Shown: positions 16,475-26,227 of the stretch, one piece after another
How positions within the stretch are numbered: position 1 is the first letter of the stretch
Layout of the letters: the number at the start of each line of letters is the position of its first letter
Assembly (NCBI GenBank): GCA_017309115.1
Contig: JAFLEF010000054.1
Coordinates: 1 to 49,456, forward strand
Length of the DNA stretch: 49,456 nt
Reading direction: 5' to 3'
Origin: Verrucomicrobiota bacterium
Lineage (GTDB): Bacteria; Verrucomicrobiota; Verrucomicrobiia; Limisphaerales; UBA9464
The notes under the pieces: generated by a model
Told to the model about the DNA's origin: nothing
Databases searched by the model: none
The model's input: only the letters and a program-made list of their open reading frames with translations
Translations under genes and position numbers: made by a program

Positions 16475-17941
16475 TCACCCCAGGGGTGCGCGTTCCCGGA
16501 CCCACGGCATGCTCTGTTCGTAGGCGTGGGCAATCCGGAACAGCGTGGGTTCCCCAAAGGGTTTCCCCAAAACCTGAAGACCAATCGGCAACTTGGGAGC
16601 TTGAGTAAACCCACACGGGACACTGAGACCACAGATACCGGCGAGATTGCAGGAGATGGTGAAGATGTCGCTCAAGTACATCTGCAATGGATCTCCCGAC
16701 TTCTCACCCAGCTTGAAGGCGGCCGTGGGCGTGGTCGGCGAAACGATCGCGTCCACAGTTTCGAAGGCCTTGAGAAAGTCGTTGCGAATCAGGGTTCGAA
16801 CCTTCTGTGCCCGCAGGTAAAACGCATCGTAGTAACCGCTGCTCAGCACGTAGGTGCCCAGAATCACCCGGCGCTTCACCTCCGGACCAAAGCCCGCGCC
16901 CCGGGTCCGCGAATTCAGTTCCTCCGGATCCCGGCCGTCGACCCGTGCGCCATAGCGAATGCCATCGAAGCGGGCTAAGTTCGCCGACGCTTCCGCCGGC
17001 GCGATGATGTAATAGGTCGCCGCCGCGTAGTCGCTGTGCGGTAAGGACACTTCGACCAGTTCGGCTCCCAAGGATTCCAATTGTCGATACGCCGCCTGGA
17101 TGGCTACGGAAACCTCCGGATCCAACCCGCCGATGTTGAACTCCTTGACCACTCCCAGCCGCAAGCCTCGCAGATCACCGGTCAGTTCTCCCGCAAAATT
17201 CGGCACCGGTCGCGGAACACTGGTGGAATCCTTGGGATCATGTCCGGCAATCACCTGCAGAATCCGCGCGGAATCCTGCACATCCTTGGTGAACGTGCCG
17301 ATTTGATCCAACGAACTGGCGAAGGCCACCAGACCGAACCGGGACACCAGGCCGTAGGTGGGTTTCAATCCCACCAGACCGCACAACGCCGCCGGCTGGC
17401 GAATCGAACCGCCCGTATCCGATCCCAAGCTGGCGAAACACTCACTAGCCGCCACCGACGCGGCACAACCACCCGAAGATCCTCCTGGAATGCGCGTCGT
17501 ATCCCACGGATTCAGCGTCGCCCCAAACGCCGAATTCTCCGTTGAGCTGCCCATGGCAAACTCATCCATGTTAAGCCGTCCAAACACCACCGCTCCCGCT
17601 TCCTTCAGCCGTTCGACCACCGTGGCGTCGTAGGGCGAAATGAAGCCCTGGAGGATCTTTGAGCTGCACCCCACCGGTTGACCCTGATGGCACAGCACGT
17701 CCTTGAGGGCAATGGGCACGCCCAGCAACGGCTTCTCGGCATGGGTCACTCCCGCCTGCAACGCACGATCGGCCGCCGCCGCCTGAGCCTGGGCATCGGG
17801 AACGTCGTAGCTCAGGAAGGCCTTCACCTCCCCGTCCACCTGGGCGATGTGGTCGAAACAAGCCTGCAGGGCATCTTGAGCGGAACAGTCACGACGGCCC
17901 AGGCGATCGACGAGTTCGGAAATGGTAAGCTGGCGCAGCAT
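16475..17941 (-). CDS. gatA: Aspartyl/glutamyl-tRNA amidotransferase subunit A
   Basis: GatA hydrolyses glutamine to feed ammonia for converting Glu-tRNA(Gln) or Asp-tRNA(Asn). Seen: amidase signature with the Ser-cisSer-Lys triad at K80 (GVPIALKDV), S155 (RIPGGSSGG) and S179 ([12 protein letters not shown]), plus [25 protein letters not shown]. 488 residues is normal. ATG start at 17941. gatB and gatC are not in this window on either side, so the complex is encoded at more than one place. Confidence 0.96.
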   Translation of the reverse strand: MLRQLTISELVDRLGRRDCSAQDALQACFDHIAQVDGEVKAFLSYDVPDAQAQAAAADRALQAGVTHAEKPLLGVPIALKDVLCHQGQPVGCSSKILQGFISPYDATVVERLKEAGAVVFGRLNMDEFAMGSSTENSAFGATLNPWDTTRIPGGSSGGCAASVAASECFASLGSDTGGSIRQPAALCGLVGLKPTYGLVSRFGLVAFASSLDQIGTFTKDVQDSARILQVIAGHDPKDSTSVPRPVPNFAGELTGDLRGLRLGVVKEFNIGGLDPEVSVAIQAAYRQLESLGAELVEVSLPHSDYAAATYYIIAPAEASANLARFDGIRYGARVDGRDPEELNSRTRGAGFGPEVKRRVILGTYVLSSGYYDAFYLRAQKVRTLIRNDFLKAFETVDAIVSPTTPTAAFKLGEKSGDPLQMYLSDIFTISCNLAGICGLSVPCGFTQAPKLPIGLQVLGKPFGEPTLFRIAHAYEQSMPWVRERAPLG

Positions 17942-18105
17942 GAATCGGCGGGGGATTGAAGCAGCCCGACCGCTCGGGCGCGACGCCTTTTCGCTACCGC
18001 GAGCAGGCCACCGTTGGGCCGAGCCAGCGGAATGGCCCGGTCATCGCCACGGGAACTATTCGCCGCCCAACTTCGAATAGTCCAAGTTCATCGCCAAAGC
18101 AGCCT

Positions 18106-18510
18106 ATGAAACGGAGATCAGCGGTCATTCGGGAGTTCATCGAACGGGTGCTCAATCAGGGTGATATTGAGGCCACCACCAACTACTTCTGGCCTGACGT
18201 GGTGGAAGAGGTCCCCCTGCCAGGGCAAGGCCCCGGTCTCGCTGGGCTCAAGGAGGTGTTGCGCGGCCTGCGAACATCGTTTCCCGACCTGAAATGGGTG
18301 GTGGAAGAACAAATCGAAGAAGGCGATACCGTAGTCACCCGCTTCACGTGGACGGGCACGCACAAAGGCCCGTTCCTGGGGATTTCTCCGACGGGTCGGT
18401 TCGTCTCGGTGTGGGGCATGGTCATTGATCACTTTCGCGGCGAAAAAGTGGCGTCGACCCGGATCATCATGGATTCGCTCGGCTTGGTTACCCAGTTGCG
18501 AGAAGCGTGA
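18106..18510 (+). CDS. SnoaL-like / ester cyclase-type polyketide-cyclase-fold protein
   Basis: 134 residues from ATG 18106 (earlier in-frame starts lack the fold). NTF2-like cone fold: a helical start VIREFIERVLNQGDIEATTNY, then EVPLPGQGPGLAGLKEVLRGLRTSFPDLKW, VEEQIEEGDTVVTRFTWTGTHKGPFLGISPTGR and WGMVIDHFRGEKVASTRIIMD. The order T-W-x-G-T-H-x-GxFxGI-PTG-R is the pattern of the family's SnoaL/ester-cyclase branch. Substrate unknown; many such proteins are generic hydrolases or ligand-binders. Stands alone between gatA and the alkaline phosphatase. Confidence 0.85.
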   Translation: MKRRSAVIREFIERVLNQGDIEATTNYFWPDVVEEVPLPGQGPGLAGLKEVLRGLRTSFPDLKWVVEEQIEEGDTVVTRFTWTGTHKGPFLGISPTGRFVSVWGMVIDHFRGEKVASTRIIMDSLGLVTQLREA

Positions 18511-18678
18511 GTCCGCCTCGCGCTTTCTGCTGCCCGTTCCCTCCCGGAGCCGGACGATTGAGGGAAGTTCACCGGTTTGTCGCCGAATTCGGGCAGACGA
18601 TCACCCGGCCCTTCGCTAGGTTTTTCCGGGGCTGAATGGGCGTCCCTCGCGGTCCGTCCACTCACCTCCGAGTGGATC

Positions 18679-20187
18679 ATGGATAATCGACGTCACTTTC
18701 TTCGCTCGCTGCTGGCTGCTCCGGTTATTGGAGCGGGCTGCGCGCACTCTCCCTCCCAGTCCCAGAACTCGGTCGCCAAAACTCCCGGTGCCGTGGTGCC
18801 AGCGTACGTTCCCCCGGCGGGAAGTCCGCACCGCATCATTCATCTGGTGGCCGATGGGATGAGTTCGGGCACGCTCGCCTGTGCCGATCATTACTCCCAG
18901 ATTCATCGGGGACGCCGGTTGACGTGGTTCGAACTGCTGCGACGCGACGACGTGCAAGTGGCCGTCATGGATGTTCGCTCCCAGAACTCCTTGGTCACGG
19001 ATTCGTCCGCCTCCTCCTCGGCGTGGGGCTGCGGGGTGCGGATTCCCAATGGCAAGGTCAACCAAGCCAGCAATGGTCGGCCGTTGGTAACCCTGTACGA
19101 ATTACTCGGCGAAGCTGGCTGGAAACGCGGGTTGGTCACCACCACGGAAGTCACCCATGCCACGCCGGCGGGATTCGCCGCGTGCGTCAAGAGTCGGAAC
19201 GATGCCGAGGACATCGCCGCCCAATACCTCGACCGCCGGGTGGACCTCGTCCTGGGAGGTGGTCGCAAGTACTTCCAGGCGGATGTCCGCAAGGACAAGC
19301 GCGACCTGCGGGCCGCCTATCGGGAGGCGGGCTATGCCGTTCTGGAAACCCCCGAAGATCTCCGCCGCGCCCCCCACGACCAGCGCTGGATCGGAATCTT
19401 CGCCTCCGGGCATTTGCCCTTCCTGGTGGATCAACGCGGCGGGCTGACCAAGGTGGATCCCACGCCGTCCCTAGCCCAAATGACGACGGCGGCCTTGAAG
19501 CAGTTTGCAGACTCGGAGCGGTTCATCCTCCAAGTGGAAGGCGGCCGCGTCGATCACGGGGCCCACAACAACGATGCCGCCGCCTCAATATTGGAACTGG
19601 TCGCCTTCGACGAGGCCCTGGATGTCTGCCTCCAGTTCCAGAAGGAACATCCGGACACCCTCCTGGTCATGACCACCGACCACGGCACTGGCAATCCCGG
19701 GCTCAACGGCATGGGCGACAACTACGGCAAGAGCTCCGAACTCTTCCGGAACGTCTCCAAAATGAAGCAGTCCCTGCCGGAGATCATTACCCGGATCAAT
19801 TTGGCCGAAACACCCAAGGACAAGCTGGCGGTGATCAAACAGTCGACTGGCTATTCTCCTTCCAACCGTCGCTTGGACCTCCTGCAACCGTTCCTGCAGA
19901 AGAAGGGCTACAGCCTTTACGACGGATTGAACTCGGATCTGGCAGCCTTGGGACAGGTGTTGGGCAATCATGTGGGCATCAGCTTCACCAGCACCGCGCA
20001 CACCTCCGACCACGTACCGGTCCTGGCCGTTGGGCCGGGCGCGGATCAATTCCGGGGCTTTGTCGAAAACACCCAACTCTTCGACCACTACCTGACGTTT
20101 GCTGGCATCCAGTTCCACAACCCCCAAGAGCGGTTGGTGGCCGCCGTGGACGCCTGGGCGGGAATCGACGCGGAACATCATGTCTGA
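18679..20187 (+). CDS. Alkaline phosphatase, Tat-exported lipoprotein
   Basis: 502 residues from ATG 18679; the open frame begins at 18577 but the signal starts here. N-terminus DNRRHFLRSLLAAPVIGAGC carries both a twin-arginine RRHFL motif and a lipobox-like Cys, so it is probably folded before export and anchored to a membrane. PhoA-type motifs: HLVADGMSSGTL (metal Asp), VTDSSASSSAWGCG with nucleophile S109, VEGGRVDHGAHNNDA, MTTDHGTGNPG and TAHTSDHVP. It releases phosphate from organic phosphate outside the cytoplasm. Near the polyphosphate operon but on the other strand and separated by 4 kb. Confidence 0.93.
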   Translation: MDNRRHFLRSLLAAPVIGAGCAHSPSQSQNSVAKTPGAVVPAYVPPAGSPHRIIHLVADGMSSGTLACADHYSQIHRGRRLTWFELLRRDDVQVAVMDVRSQNSLVTDSSASSSAWGCGVRIPNGKVNQASNGRPLVTLYELLGEAGWKRGLVTTTEVTHATPAGFAACVKSRNDAEDIAAQYLDRRVDLVLGGGRKYFQADVRKDKRDLRAAYREAGYAVLETPEDLRRAPHDQRWIGIFASGHLPFLVDQRGGLTKVDPTPSLAQMTTAALKQFADSERFILQVEGGRVDHGAHNNDAAASILELVAFDEALDVCLQFQKEHPDTLLVMTTDHGTGNPGLNGMGDNYGKSSELFRNVSKMKQSLPEIITRINLAETPKDKLAVIKQSTGYSPSNRRLDLLQPFLQKKGYSLYDGLNSDLAALGQVLGNHVGISFTSTAHTSDHVPVLAVGPGADQFRGFVENTQLFDHYLTFAGIQFHNPQERLVAAVDAWAGIDAEHHV

Positions 20188-20198
20188 GCCAAAGCCGG

Positions 20199-20561
20199 CT
20201 ACGGACTGGAGGCGGCCAGCACTTGGCGGGCGAGCCCCAGTAAGCGGCGGCCAGACACGCGGAAGCCAATCCGGTCGCGAATCAGGCTGCGCCGATGCCG
20301 AATTCCACCCCGAAAATCGCCGGACAGCATTCGAACTTCCTCCAAGGACGTGGCTCGCGCGACATCCTGGAGAACCTGCCAATCCTGCGAGAACCAGGCA
20401 GGCACCCAGCGGATAATCGCCCAAGCCACCGGCCGATACCAAGGCGGCACGCAGCGAACGAACACCTCCTGTTCAAAAGCCTCAGGCGGACGAGAGAACT
20501 GACGGGCATAGGCGGCCCGGAAATCTGGGGGAGCGGGGGACAAAGCCATCCTGAGACTCAT
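20199..20561 (-). CDS. Conserved hypothetical protein
   Basis: About 120 residues from ATG 20561 (frame open to 20720; ATG 20549 also possible). Seen: FRAAYARQFSRPPEAFEQEVFVRCVPPWYRPVAW, an interior Trp/Phe-rich segment IIRWVPAWFSQDWQVLQDVA, and a basic C-terminus RHRRSLIRDRIGFRVSGRRLLGLARQVL. I have the impression of a lineage-specific Verrucomicrobiota family, but I know no function. Convergent with the alkaline phosphatase (11 bases apart) and divergent from the cytochrome gene. Confidence 0.6.
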   Translation of the reverse strand: MSLRMALSPAPPDFRAAYARQFSRPPEAFEQEVFVRCVPPWYRPVAWAIIRWVPAWFSQDWQVLQDVARATSLEEVRMLSGDFRGGIRHRRSLIRDRIGFRVSGRRLLGLARQVLAASSP

Positions 20562-20707
20562 GATGCCCAATCCAGGGCCTGATTCGTCAATCGACCCCGG
20601 GTAACGAATGCGCAAAGAGGGGCAGTCGGAAAAATCGGCTCTGGACCCGTCTCCGGGCTGGAGCTGAAAAAGCCCTTCTGGCTTTAATCCGCGCGCAACA
20701 TCCTCAT

Positions 20708-21085
20708 ATGCATCCTTCATTGTTGGCCAAATCCCTTTCGTTGACGGTGGTCCTGATGGGCTTCGCCGCCGGTTGTTCGACCACCCCCAAGCCGGAACTG
20801 ACCTCCGAGCAGATCATGGAAGAAGGGTTCAAGGGCAAGACGTCGCTGGCGGCCCGGCTGAGTGAGAACATGGGCACCCAGGCGGACAAGATGCGCATGG
20901 TGTACCTGACCCAACAGCTTGCGCTCAACCAGCCTCCGAAGGGTGATCTGGCCAGCTGGACTGAAAAGACCACGGCTCTGACCCTCGCGGCGGTCGCCTT
21001 GGAAAAAGGCAGCCCCGACGCCCTGGTCTCTTGGAAAGCGGCGGCGGACTGCAAGAAGTGCCACACCGCGCACAAGCCGGATTGA
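20708..21085 (+). CDS. Mono-heme c-type cytochrome-like lipoprotein
   Basis: 125 residues. Lipobox GFAAGC gives a lipid-anchored mature protein. A single CXXCH heme site (C115, C118, H119 in DCKKCHTAHKPD) lies near the C-terminus; the rest is helical (LSENMGTQADKMRMVYLTQQLALNQPP). This is the class II-like layout in which the heme site is C-terminal and helices precede it. Expected in electron transfer in the periplasm. No partner oxidoreductase is adjacent. ATG start; divergent from the gene at 20561. Confidence 0.82.
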   Translation: MHPSLLAKSLSLTVVLMGFAAGCSTTPKPELTSEQIMEEGFKGKTSLAARLSENMGTQADKMRMVYLTQQLALNQPPKGDLASWTEKTTALTLAAVALEKGSPDALVSWKAAADCKKCHTAHKPD

Positions 21086-21097
21086 TCCGGCCCACGC

Positions 21098-21952
21098 CTA
21101 TTTGATTCGTTGCAGCGTCCAATCAGGTCGGTCGGCCTGATTGGACCAGTGCTGCATGTCCTGCAGCTCCCGGTGGCTCATGGCTTCCACGTGGCCATCA
21201 ACCATCCCGGTCACGGCGCGTCCCGAAAACCGAGGATGCACATACCCCCAAGCTTCCGGCCCATCGGCTCCGTTGAAACTCTGCGACCACCGGCGGGCCA
21301 TGAAGTACGGGGATTTCACCAAATAAAACCCGTTCACGACCTTGCCCTCGAAAGGACCTCGAGCCGAGGAGAAGACCAGGAGGTTGTCGGGCCGGCGCGC
21401 GTCCGTGGTGCGCAGGACGCAAAATTCTCCGAAACGCTCGAAGGCCCGGGGTTCGGGCGGCAGTTCCAAATCGTCTCCACCGACAAACGTGGCGTTGATG
21501 CCCAACGAGGGAAACACGCTGGCGGCGTAGGTGCCGATGAATGGGTCCGGATTCTTCTCGAACTCACGTAACAGCGGAGCGTTTTCGTTGGCGTACATCA
21601 CGCCAAAGCTCTGGCCGAGCCAGGGAGCTAGGCGCCACGGATAACGGCTGTTGATGGGGTGCGGCACTGGATTGCCGGAACGATCTACCGGGGGAACTTC
21701 GTCGGCGGAGAAATGCTTGTAGCCCTTCAACACGCGCTCCTGATGATCCTGGGCATACATCGTCCACGCCAGCATCAGCTGCCGCGCCGAGGAAATTTCA
21801 TTCACCTTCTTTGCCTGCGACTTGGCCTTGCCGAGGGCTGGCAAGAGGACACCAGCCAGAACCGCGATGATGGCGATGACCACCAGCAGTTCCAGCAGCG
21901 TAAATCCCGCCGAGCGGGCCAAATGACGACGTCTTGGGACGAGTCGAACCAC
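21098..21952 (-). CDS. Prepilin-type N-terminal cleavage/methylation protein
   Basis: 284 residues, GTG start. Leader [28 protein letters not shown] (read in parts) with Gly -1 and Glu +5. It then has SARQLMLAWTMYAQDHQERV and ends with AVTGMVDGHVEAMSHRELQDM, a G-x-DG variant of the C-terminal motif. Convergent with the cytochrome lipoprotein. Like its relatives in this window it stands alone without pilus-assembly genes. Confidence 0.9.
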   Translation of the reverse strand: MVRLVPRRRHLARSAGFTLLELLVVIAIIAVLAGVLLPALGKAKSQAKKVNEISSARQLMLAWTMYAQDHQERVLKGYKHFSADEVPPVDRSGNPVPHPINSRYPWRLAPWLGQSFGVMYANENAPLLREFEKNPDPFIGTYAASVFPSLGINATFVGGDDLELPPEPRAFERFGEFCVLRTTDARRPDNLLVFSSARGPFEGKVVNGFYLVKSPYFMARRWSQSFNGADGPEAWGYVHPRFSGRAVTGMVDGHVEAMSHRELQDMQHWSNQADRPDWTLQRIK

Positions 21953-22132
21953 GCCTCAAGAATAGCGCGGGCCGCGATTTGGGCTTCTGCTTTTTTGCCA
22001 AAGTTTGTTGGAAAAATGGCCTCACCCGTTCGGCTGATCCGCCACAAATTGCTAGAGCACAGATGTATAAACCAATTCTGATGCAGCCTGTAACCGGCGA
22101 TACCTGAGCCCCGTCTGTCTGGCTGTAACGAT

Positions 22133-22618
22133 ATGAAGATTACGACTCGTTCCTGGGTTTCGGCCCTCACCTTGGCAGCCACACTTTCCTTCCCGGCCGT
22201 AAAGGCTGAGGACGCCCCGAAGCCGGCGGCCCCCGCCCCTTCCAGCGAAACCCGCAAGCGCCCGGATCGTCCCGCCGGAGATCGGCAGGAGGCGATGCGG
22301 GAACAACGCGACGCCTGGGTCAAGGAACTCGGCGCTTCCGAAGAGCAGATGGGCAAGATTCGGGAGGCCATGAAAGCTCAGGCCGAAAAGGGCCGCGCGC
22401 TGCGGGAAGACACCTCGCTCAGCCAGGAAGATCGCCGGGCGAAAATGAAGGAGATCCGCGACGGCATGACGGCCAAGATGAAGGAAATTCTCAACGCCGA
22501 CCAATTCGCGAAGTACGAGAAGCTGATGGCCCAGCGTCAAACGGGACGGGGAGAAGGTCGTCGTCCCGGACCGAACGGAGCCAAACCCAGCGATGCCACC
22601 AGCGCTCCGAGCAAGTGA
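22133..22618 (+). CDS. Spy/CpxP-like periplasmic helical protein
   Basis: 161 residues with a signal peptide (ALTLAATLSFPAVKA) and a highly charged helical body: QEAMREQRDAWVKELGASEEQMGKIREAMKAQAEK and SQEDRRAKMKEIRDGMTAKMKEILNADQFAKYEKL (read in parts). The heptad-like repeats and the LTxEQ/LNADQ-type motifs fit the Spy/CpxP or LTXXQ chaperone-like family, which forms antiparallel helical hairpins. Its tail is Gly/Pro/Arg rich. A strong terminator follows directly, so it is transcribed on its own. Confidence 0.78.
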   Translation: MKITTRSWVSALTLAATLSFPAVKAEDAPKPAAPAPSSETRKRPDRPAGDRQEAMREQRDAWVKELGASEEQMGKIREAMKAQAEKGRALREDTSLSQEDRRAKMKEIRDGMTAKMKEILNADQFAKYEKLMAQRQTGRGEGRRPGPNGAKPSDATSAPSK

Positions 22619-22643
22619 TTTTTGGTTAAACGCAGAGTGAGGA

Positions 22644-22678
22644 ACGGCCGGGCTGAACTGCCCGGCCGTTTTTCGTTT
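22644..22678 (+). terminator. Rho-independent terminator
   Basis: ACGGCCGGGC (22644-22653), loop TGAACT, GCCCGGCCGT (22660-22669), then TTTTCGTTT. A perfect 10-bp GC stem with a U-run, 26 bases after the stop of the Spy-like gene. It also argues against a start at 22684 for the next gene, since transcription would have to begin within a few bases. Confidence 0.93.
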
Positions 22679-22779
22679 CCAACGTGGCAAATACCTCAAG
22701 CAGTCTGCGCATTCGCTCATTCTGTTTTTGGGGAAGACGCGTACTGTCAGCGGCGTTATCCGTTTCCCTTTTTTTTCTC

Positions 22780-25700
22780 ATGAACCTTGTCCCGGTCGTT
22801 CTGACGGCCTCGCTGACCCTGGGTGCGGCCGCCGCCGAAAACATTCGTCCGCTCTCCGCGCGTCCTGGTCCGAAACCGTTCGCGTACACCAACGCTCCCG
22901 ATGCCATGCCCAACTATCTGGCCGGGGAGAAATGGGGAACCCAAGGCCAGGCCATCACCCAGATGCAGTTGCCCATGACCCCGGCCGCCTCTCTGGAACG
23001 AATCGCTCTGCCAGCCGGATTCCAAGCCTCCCTCTTCGCCTCCGAACCTCAGATCACCAAGCCCATTTCCCTCGCCTGGGACGCCCGGGGTCGGCTGTGG
23101 ATCGCTGAGACTCTCGACTATCCCAACGAACTCAAACCCCTGGGCCAGGGTCGTGACCGAATCAAGGTGTGCGAAGACACCAATGGGGACGGCCAAGCCG
23201 ACCGCTTCACGGTGTTCGCCGACAAGTTGAGCATTCCGACTTCCTTCTGCTTCGCCAACGGAGGCGTGATTGTCATCGAGTCCGGACAAACGCTCTTCCT
23301 CAAGGACACCAACGGCGATGACGTGGCCGACGAACGGAAGGTGCTGTTTTCGGGTTGGGGCATGGGCGATACCCATGCCACCGCCAGCAACCTCCGCTAT
23401 GGCCCTGACAATTGGATCTGGGGCGTCGTCGGATACAGCGGTTTCGACGGCGTCGTTGGAGGCAAGACCCATAAATTCGGAATGGGCGTGTTCCGCTTCA
23501 AGCCCGACGGTTCCGCGCTCGAGTTCCTCCGTTCCAGCAACAACAACACCTGGGGACTCGGCATCAGCGAGGACGGCATCATCTTCGGGTCCACCGCCAA
23601 CAACAACGCCAGTTGGTATCTCTCGATTCCCAATCGCTACTACGAGGCCGTTTCCGGATGGAGTGCGAGTCGGATGGAAACCATCGCCGATTCCCAGGCG
23701 TTCTATCCGGTTACCGACAAGGTCCGCCAGGTCGATGCCCATGGCCGTTACACCGCCGGCGCCGGCCACGCGCTCTACACCGCCCGCACGTTCCCGCAGG
23801 AATTCTGGAACCGAGTGGCCTTCGTCGCCGAACCCACCGGACATCTCATCGGACAGTTCCGACTCGATCCCATCGGTGCCGATTTCCGAGCCGTCAACCA
23901 AGGCAGTTTTCTGGCGAGTGATGACGAATGGTCCTCGCCCATTGTCGCGGAAGTCGGCCCCGACGGCGCGTTGTGGGTGATCGACTGGTACAACTACATC
24001 ATTCAGCACAATCCCACCCCCATTGGCTTCCAGACTGGGAAGGGCAACGCCTACGAAACTCCCTTGCGCGATCAGCGGCACGGCCGGATCTACCGGGTGA
24101 ATTACACCGCCGGCAAACCCACGACCGCACCGAAGCTGGAAGCGGCGAATCCCTCCGCCTTGGTCGCCGCCCTGGCCAATGACAATCAGCTGTGGCGCTT
24201 TCAGGCGCAGCGACTGCTCGTCGAACGCGGCCCAACCGAGGTGGTTCCCGCCTTGGTAAAGCTGACCCAAAACACCTCCCAGGACGCCATCGGGCTGAAT
24301 CCCGGCGCGATGCACGCGCTGTGGACGCTATCAGGCCTAGGCGTTCTGTCGGGAACCGATTCCGCCGCCCTGACGGCCGCTACCGCCGCGCTCCAGCATC
24401 CGGCACCCGGGGTTCGTCGGGCCGCCGTCACAGTTCTGCCGCCCACGGCCGCCACCGCCCAAGCCCTGTTGAAGGACAACCTCCTGGCAGATCCAGACGC
24501 CCAAGTTCGCCTCGCCACCTTCCTCGCCCTCGCCTCGACCCCGACCGACGTGTCCGTCGGTCGCGCTGTGGCCCAAGCCCTTCAGGATCCACGGAACGCC
24601 ACCGATCGCTGGCTGCGGGAAGCCGCTGCCTGCGCCGCCGCCCGCAACGTGGATGGCTTCCTCGCCGGATTGAACAGTTCGACGGCCCCATTCCCAGAGG
24701 CCGGTGCCGAAGTCGCCCTCATCGTCAGCCGACATCTGGCCAGCCGGGGCACGGTGGATCTGCCGGCCTGGCTGAAGGCGGCCCAACGGTCCCCCGCCGT
24801 AGCCAATGCCGTGTTGGACGGACTCGTCAACGGCTGGGCCTCCGACGCGGCTCCCCAGCTCAGCGACACCGATCAGGCCGCCTTGCGCCAAACGATGAAG
24901 GCGCTCACGGAATCCGGACGGGACCGCCTGCTGGTACTCGCCCGGAAATGGAACCGCTTGGATCTCTTCCCCGCCGAGGTTGCGGCCGCGACGGTCCGAC
25001 TTCGCCAAGCTGTCGCCGATACCAGCCTTTCCGACGAAACCCGCGTTCAAGCCGCTCGCGCGCTGATCAACCTCGAAGATGACGCCGCCGTCGTAGGATT
25101 GCTGCTCGACCAAGTGAACCTGCAGTCGACCCCGGCGCTCGCCAACGGTCTGTTGCGGGTTCTAGGCGACAGCCGGCAGCCAACGACCGGGCAGGCCCTT
25201 CTGGATCGCTGGTCCAAACTCACTCCGAGCCAAAAGCGGACGGCCCTATCCACGCTGCTGCGCCGGGCCCCTTGGACGGTTCTGGTTTTGGATCGGCTCG
25301 AAGCCGGCACTCTAAACGAGAAAGATCTCGGCTGGGATCAGTGGCAGACACTACGCAACAATCCGGACGCCCAGATCGCCGCCCGGGCCAACTCGGTTTC
25401 CGGTCGCCAGGCCGGGGCCTCCTCCGACCGCGCTGAGGTGGTCAAACAATTCCTGCCCGTGGCCGCCCGGCCAGGTGATGCGGCCAAAGGACGCGAGGTC
25501 TATGCCGCCAACTGCGGCGTCTGCCATTTGTTCTACGGTCAGGGCGGCAAAGTCGGTCCAGACCTCAGCGGTATCGGGGCCCGAGCCAAGGCGGAGATTC
25601 TCGCGGAAATCCTCGATCCCAACCGGTCAGTGGAAGCGAACTACGTGCTCTGGACGGTCGAAACCAAATCCGGTGACACGCTGTCCGGCCGGCTCGACAC

Positions 25701-25890
25701 CGAGACCCAGACCAGCATTGAGCTTTACGATCTGCAGGGTCAAAAGCACGCCATCCAGCGGAAGGACATCGCCAGCCTGGAAGCCTCGAACCAGTCAATC
25801 ATGCCGACCGGCTTGGAACAGTTGGGCGAACAGCCCTTGGCCGACCTCCTGGCCTTCCTCGCCGAGGGCGCCCAGCACGCCAAGCACTGA
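22780..25890 (+). CDS. PVC-type dehydrogenase-like propeller, HEAT-like repeats and c-type heme domain
   Basis: 1036 residues from ATG 22780, chosen because it starts a clean signal peptide (NLVPVVLTASLTLGAAAAEN). The earlier GTG at 22684 lies 6 bases after a terminator. Domains: N-terminal soluble dehydrogenase-like beta-propeller (LPAGFQASLFASEPQITKPI, WIAETLDYPNE, DTNGDGQADRFTVFAD); alpha-helical repeats over roughly residues 460-890; C-terminal heme-binding domain with CGVCH (C912, C915, H916), GGKVGPDLSGIG, EILDPNRSVEANY. This architecture is widespread in Planctomycetota and Verrucomicrobiota and thought to act in extracellular sugar oxidation. Substrate unknown. Confidence 0.92.
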   Translation: MNLVPVVLTASLTLGAAAAENIRPLSARPGPKPFAYTNAPDAMPNYLAGEKWGTQGQAITQMQLPMTPAASLERIALPAGFQASLFASEPQITKPISLAWDARGRLWIAETLDYPNELKPLGQGRDRIKVCEDTNGDGQADRFTVFADKLSIPTSFCFANGGVIVIESGQTLFLKDTNGDDVADERKVLFSGWGMGDTHATASNLRYGPDNWIWGVVGYSGFDGVVGGKTHKFGMGVFRFKPDGSALEFLRSSNNNTWGLGISEDGIIFGSTANNNASWYLSIPNRYYEAVSGWSASRMETIADSQAFYPVTDKVRQVDAHGRYTAGAGHALYTARTFPQEFWNRVAFVAEPTGHLIGQFRLDPIGADFRAVNQGSFLASDDEWSSPIVAEVGPDGALWVIDWYNYIIQHNPTPIGFQTGKGNAYETPLRDQRHGRIYRVNYTAGKPTTAPKLEAANPSALVAALANDNQLWRFQAQRLLVERGPTEVVPALVKLTQNTSQDAIGLNPGAMHALWTLSGLGVLSGTDSAALTAATAALQHPAPGVRRAAVTVLPPTAATAQALLKDNLLADPDAQVRLATFLALASTPTDVSVGRAVAQALQDPRNATDRWLREAAACAAARNVDGFLAGLNSSTAPFPEAGAEVALIVSRHLASRGTVDLPAWLKAAQRSPAVANAVLDGLVNGWASDAAPQLSDTDQAALRQTMKALTESGRDRLLVLARKWNRLDLFPAEVAAATVRLRQAVADTSLSDETRVQAARALINLEDDAAVVGLLLDQVNLQSTPALANGLLRVLGDSRQPTTGQALLDRWSKLTPSQKRTALSTLLRRAPWTVLVLDRLEAGTLNEKDLGWDQWQTLRNNPDAQIAARANSVSGRQAGASSDRAEVVKQFLPVAARPGDAAKGREVYAANCGVCHLFYGQGGKVGPDLSGIGARAKAEILAEILDPNRSVEANYVLWTVETKSGDTLSGRLDTETQTSIELYDLQGQKHAIQRKDIASLEASNQSIMPTGLEQLGEQPLADLLAFLAEGAQHAKH

Positions 25891-25904
25891 ACGGCCAGGG
25901 AGGC

Positions 25905-26216
25905 GTGGAGGACAAATTAGGAGCGGCCTTCACCAAGGCGGGTGGGGTCAGCGGGCGGGTTGACGGCTTCACTGACGTCGTGAACCTGGCTAAATCCAGC
26001 GGGCTGACGCCTGCCACCCTGATGGGAACCTCCTCCGCGTTGGGCACAACCCTGACGCTGCATCCTGCCCGTCCGGAGCCGACCCCACCGGATCACGATC
26101 ACGATCACGACCACGAGGAGTCCGGTTGTGTTTGCCAGAATTGTTCCGGCAACGGCGCCTGCGGAGGCGGAGGCGGCGGTAAGCGCCACCGAGCCCAATC
26201 CTCGGCGGTGAATTAG
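25905..26216 (+). CDS. Possible small His/Asp- and Cys-rich protein
   Basis: 103 residues from GTG 25905, 14 bases after the heme protein. It reads VEDKLGAAFTKAGG... then TPPDHDHDHDHEESGCVCQNC, followed by SGNGACGGGGGGKRHR. The (His-Asp)4 run beside CxCxxCx5C looks like a metal-binding tail, and codon choice (G/C in third position, natural amino acid mix) looks coding. Against it: GTG start without an evident ribosome site and no family I know. It could be a metallochaperone-like or Gly/Cys-rich peptide; I keep it as a candidate. Confidence 0.4.
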   Translation: MEDKLGAAFTKAGGVSGRVDGFTDVVNLAKSSGLTPATLMGTSSALGTTLTLHPARPEPTPPDHDHDHDHEESGCVCQNCSGNGACGGGGGGKRHRAQSSAVN

Positions 26217-26227
26217 GATTCCGAGCC

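Noticed and set aside
22684-22779. GTG at 22684 as start of the large heme protein
   Set aside because: It is 6 bases beyond a strong terminator and upstream of the signal peptide; ATG 22780 fits better.
22756-24315. 519-codon minus-strand open frame
   Set aside because: It is antisense to the large heme-domain protein, lacks family motifs and has the composition of a high-GC shadow frame.
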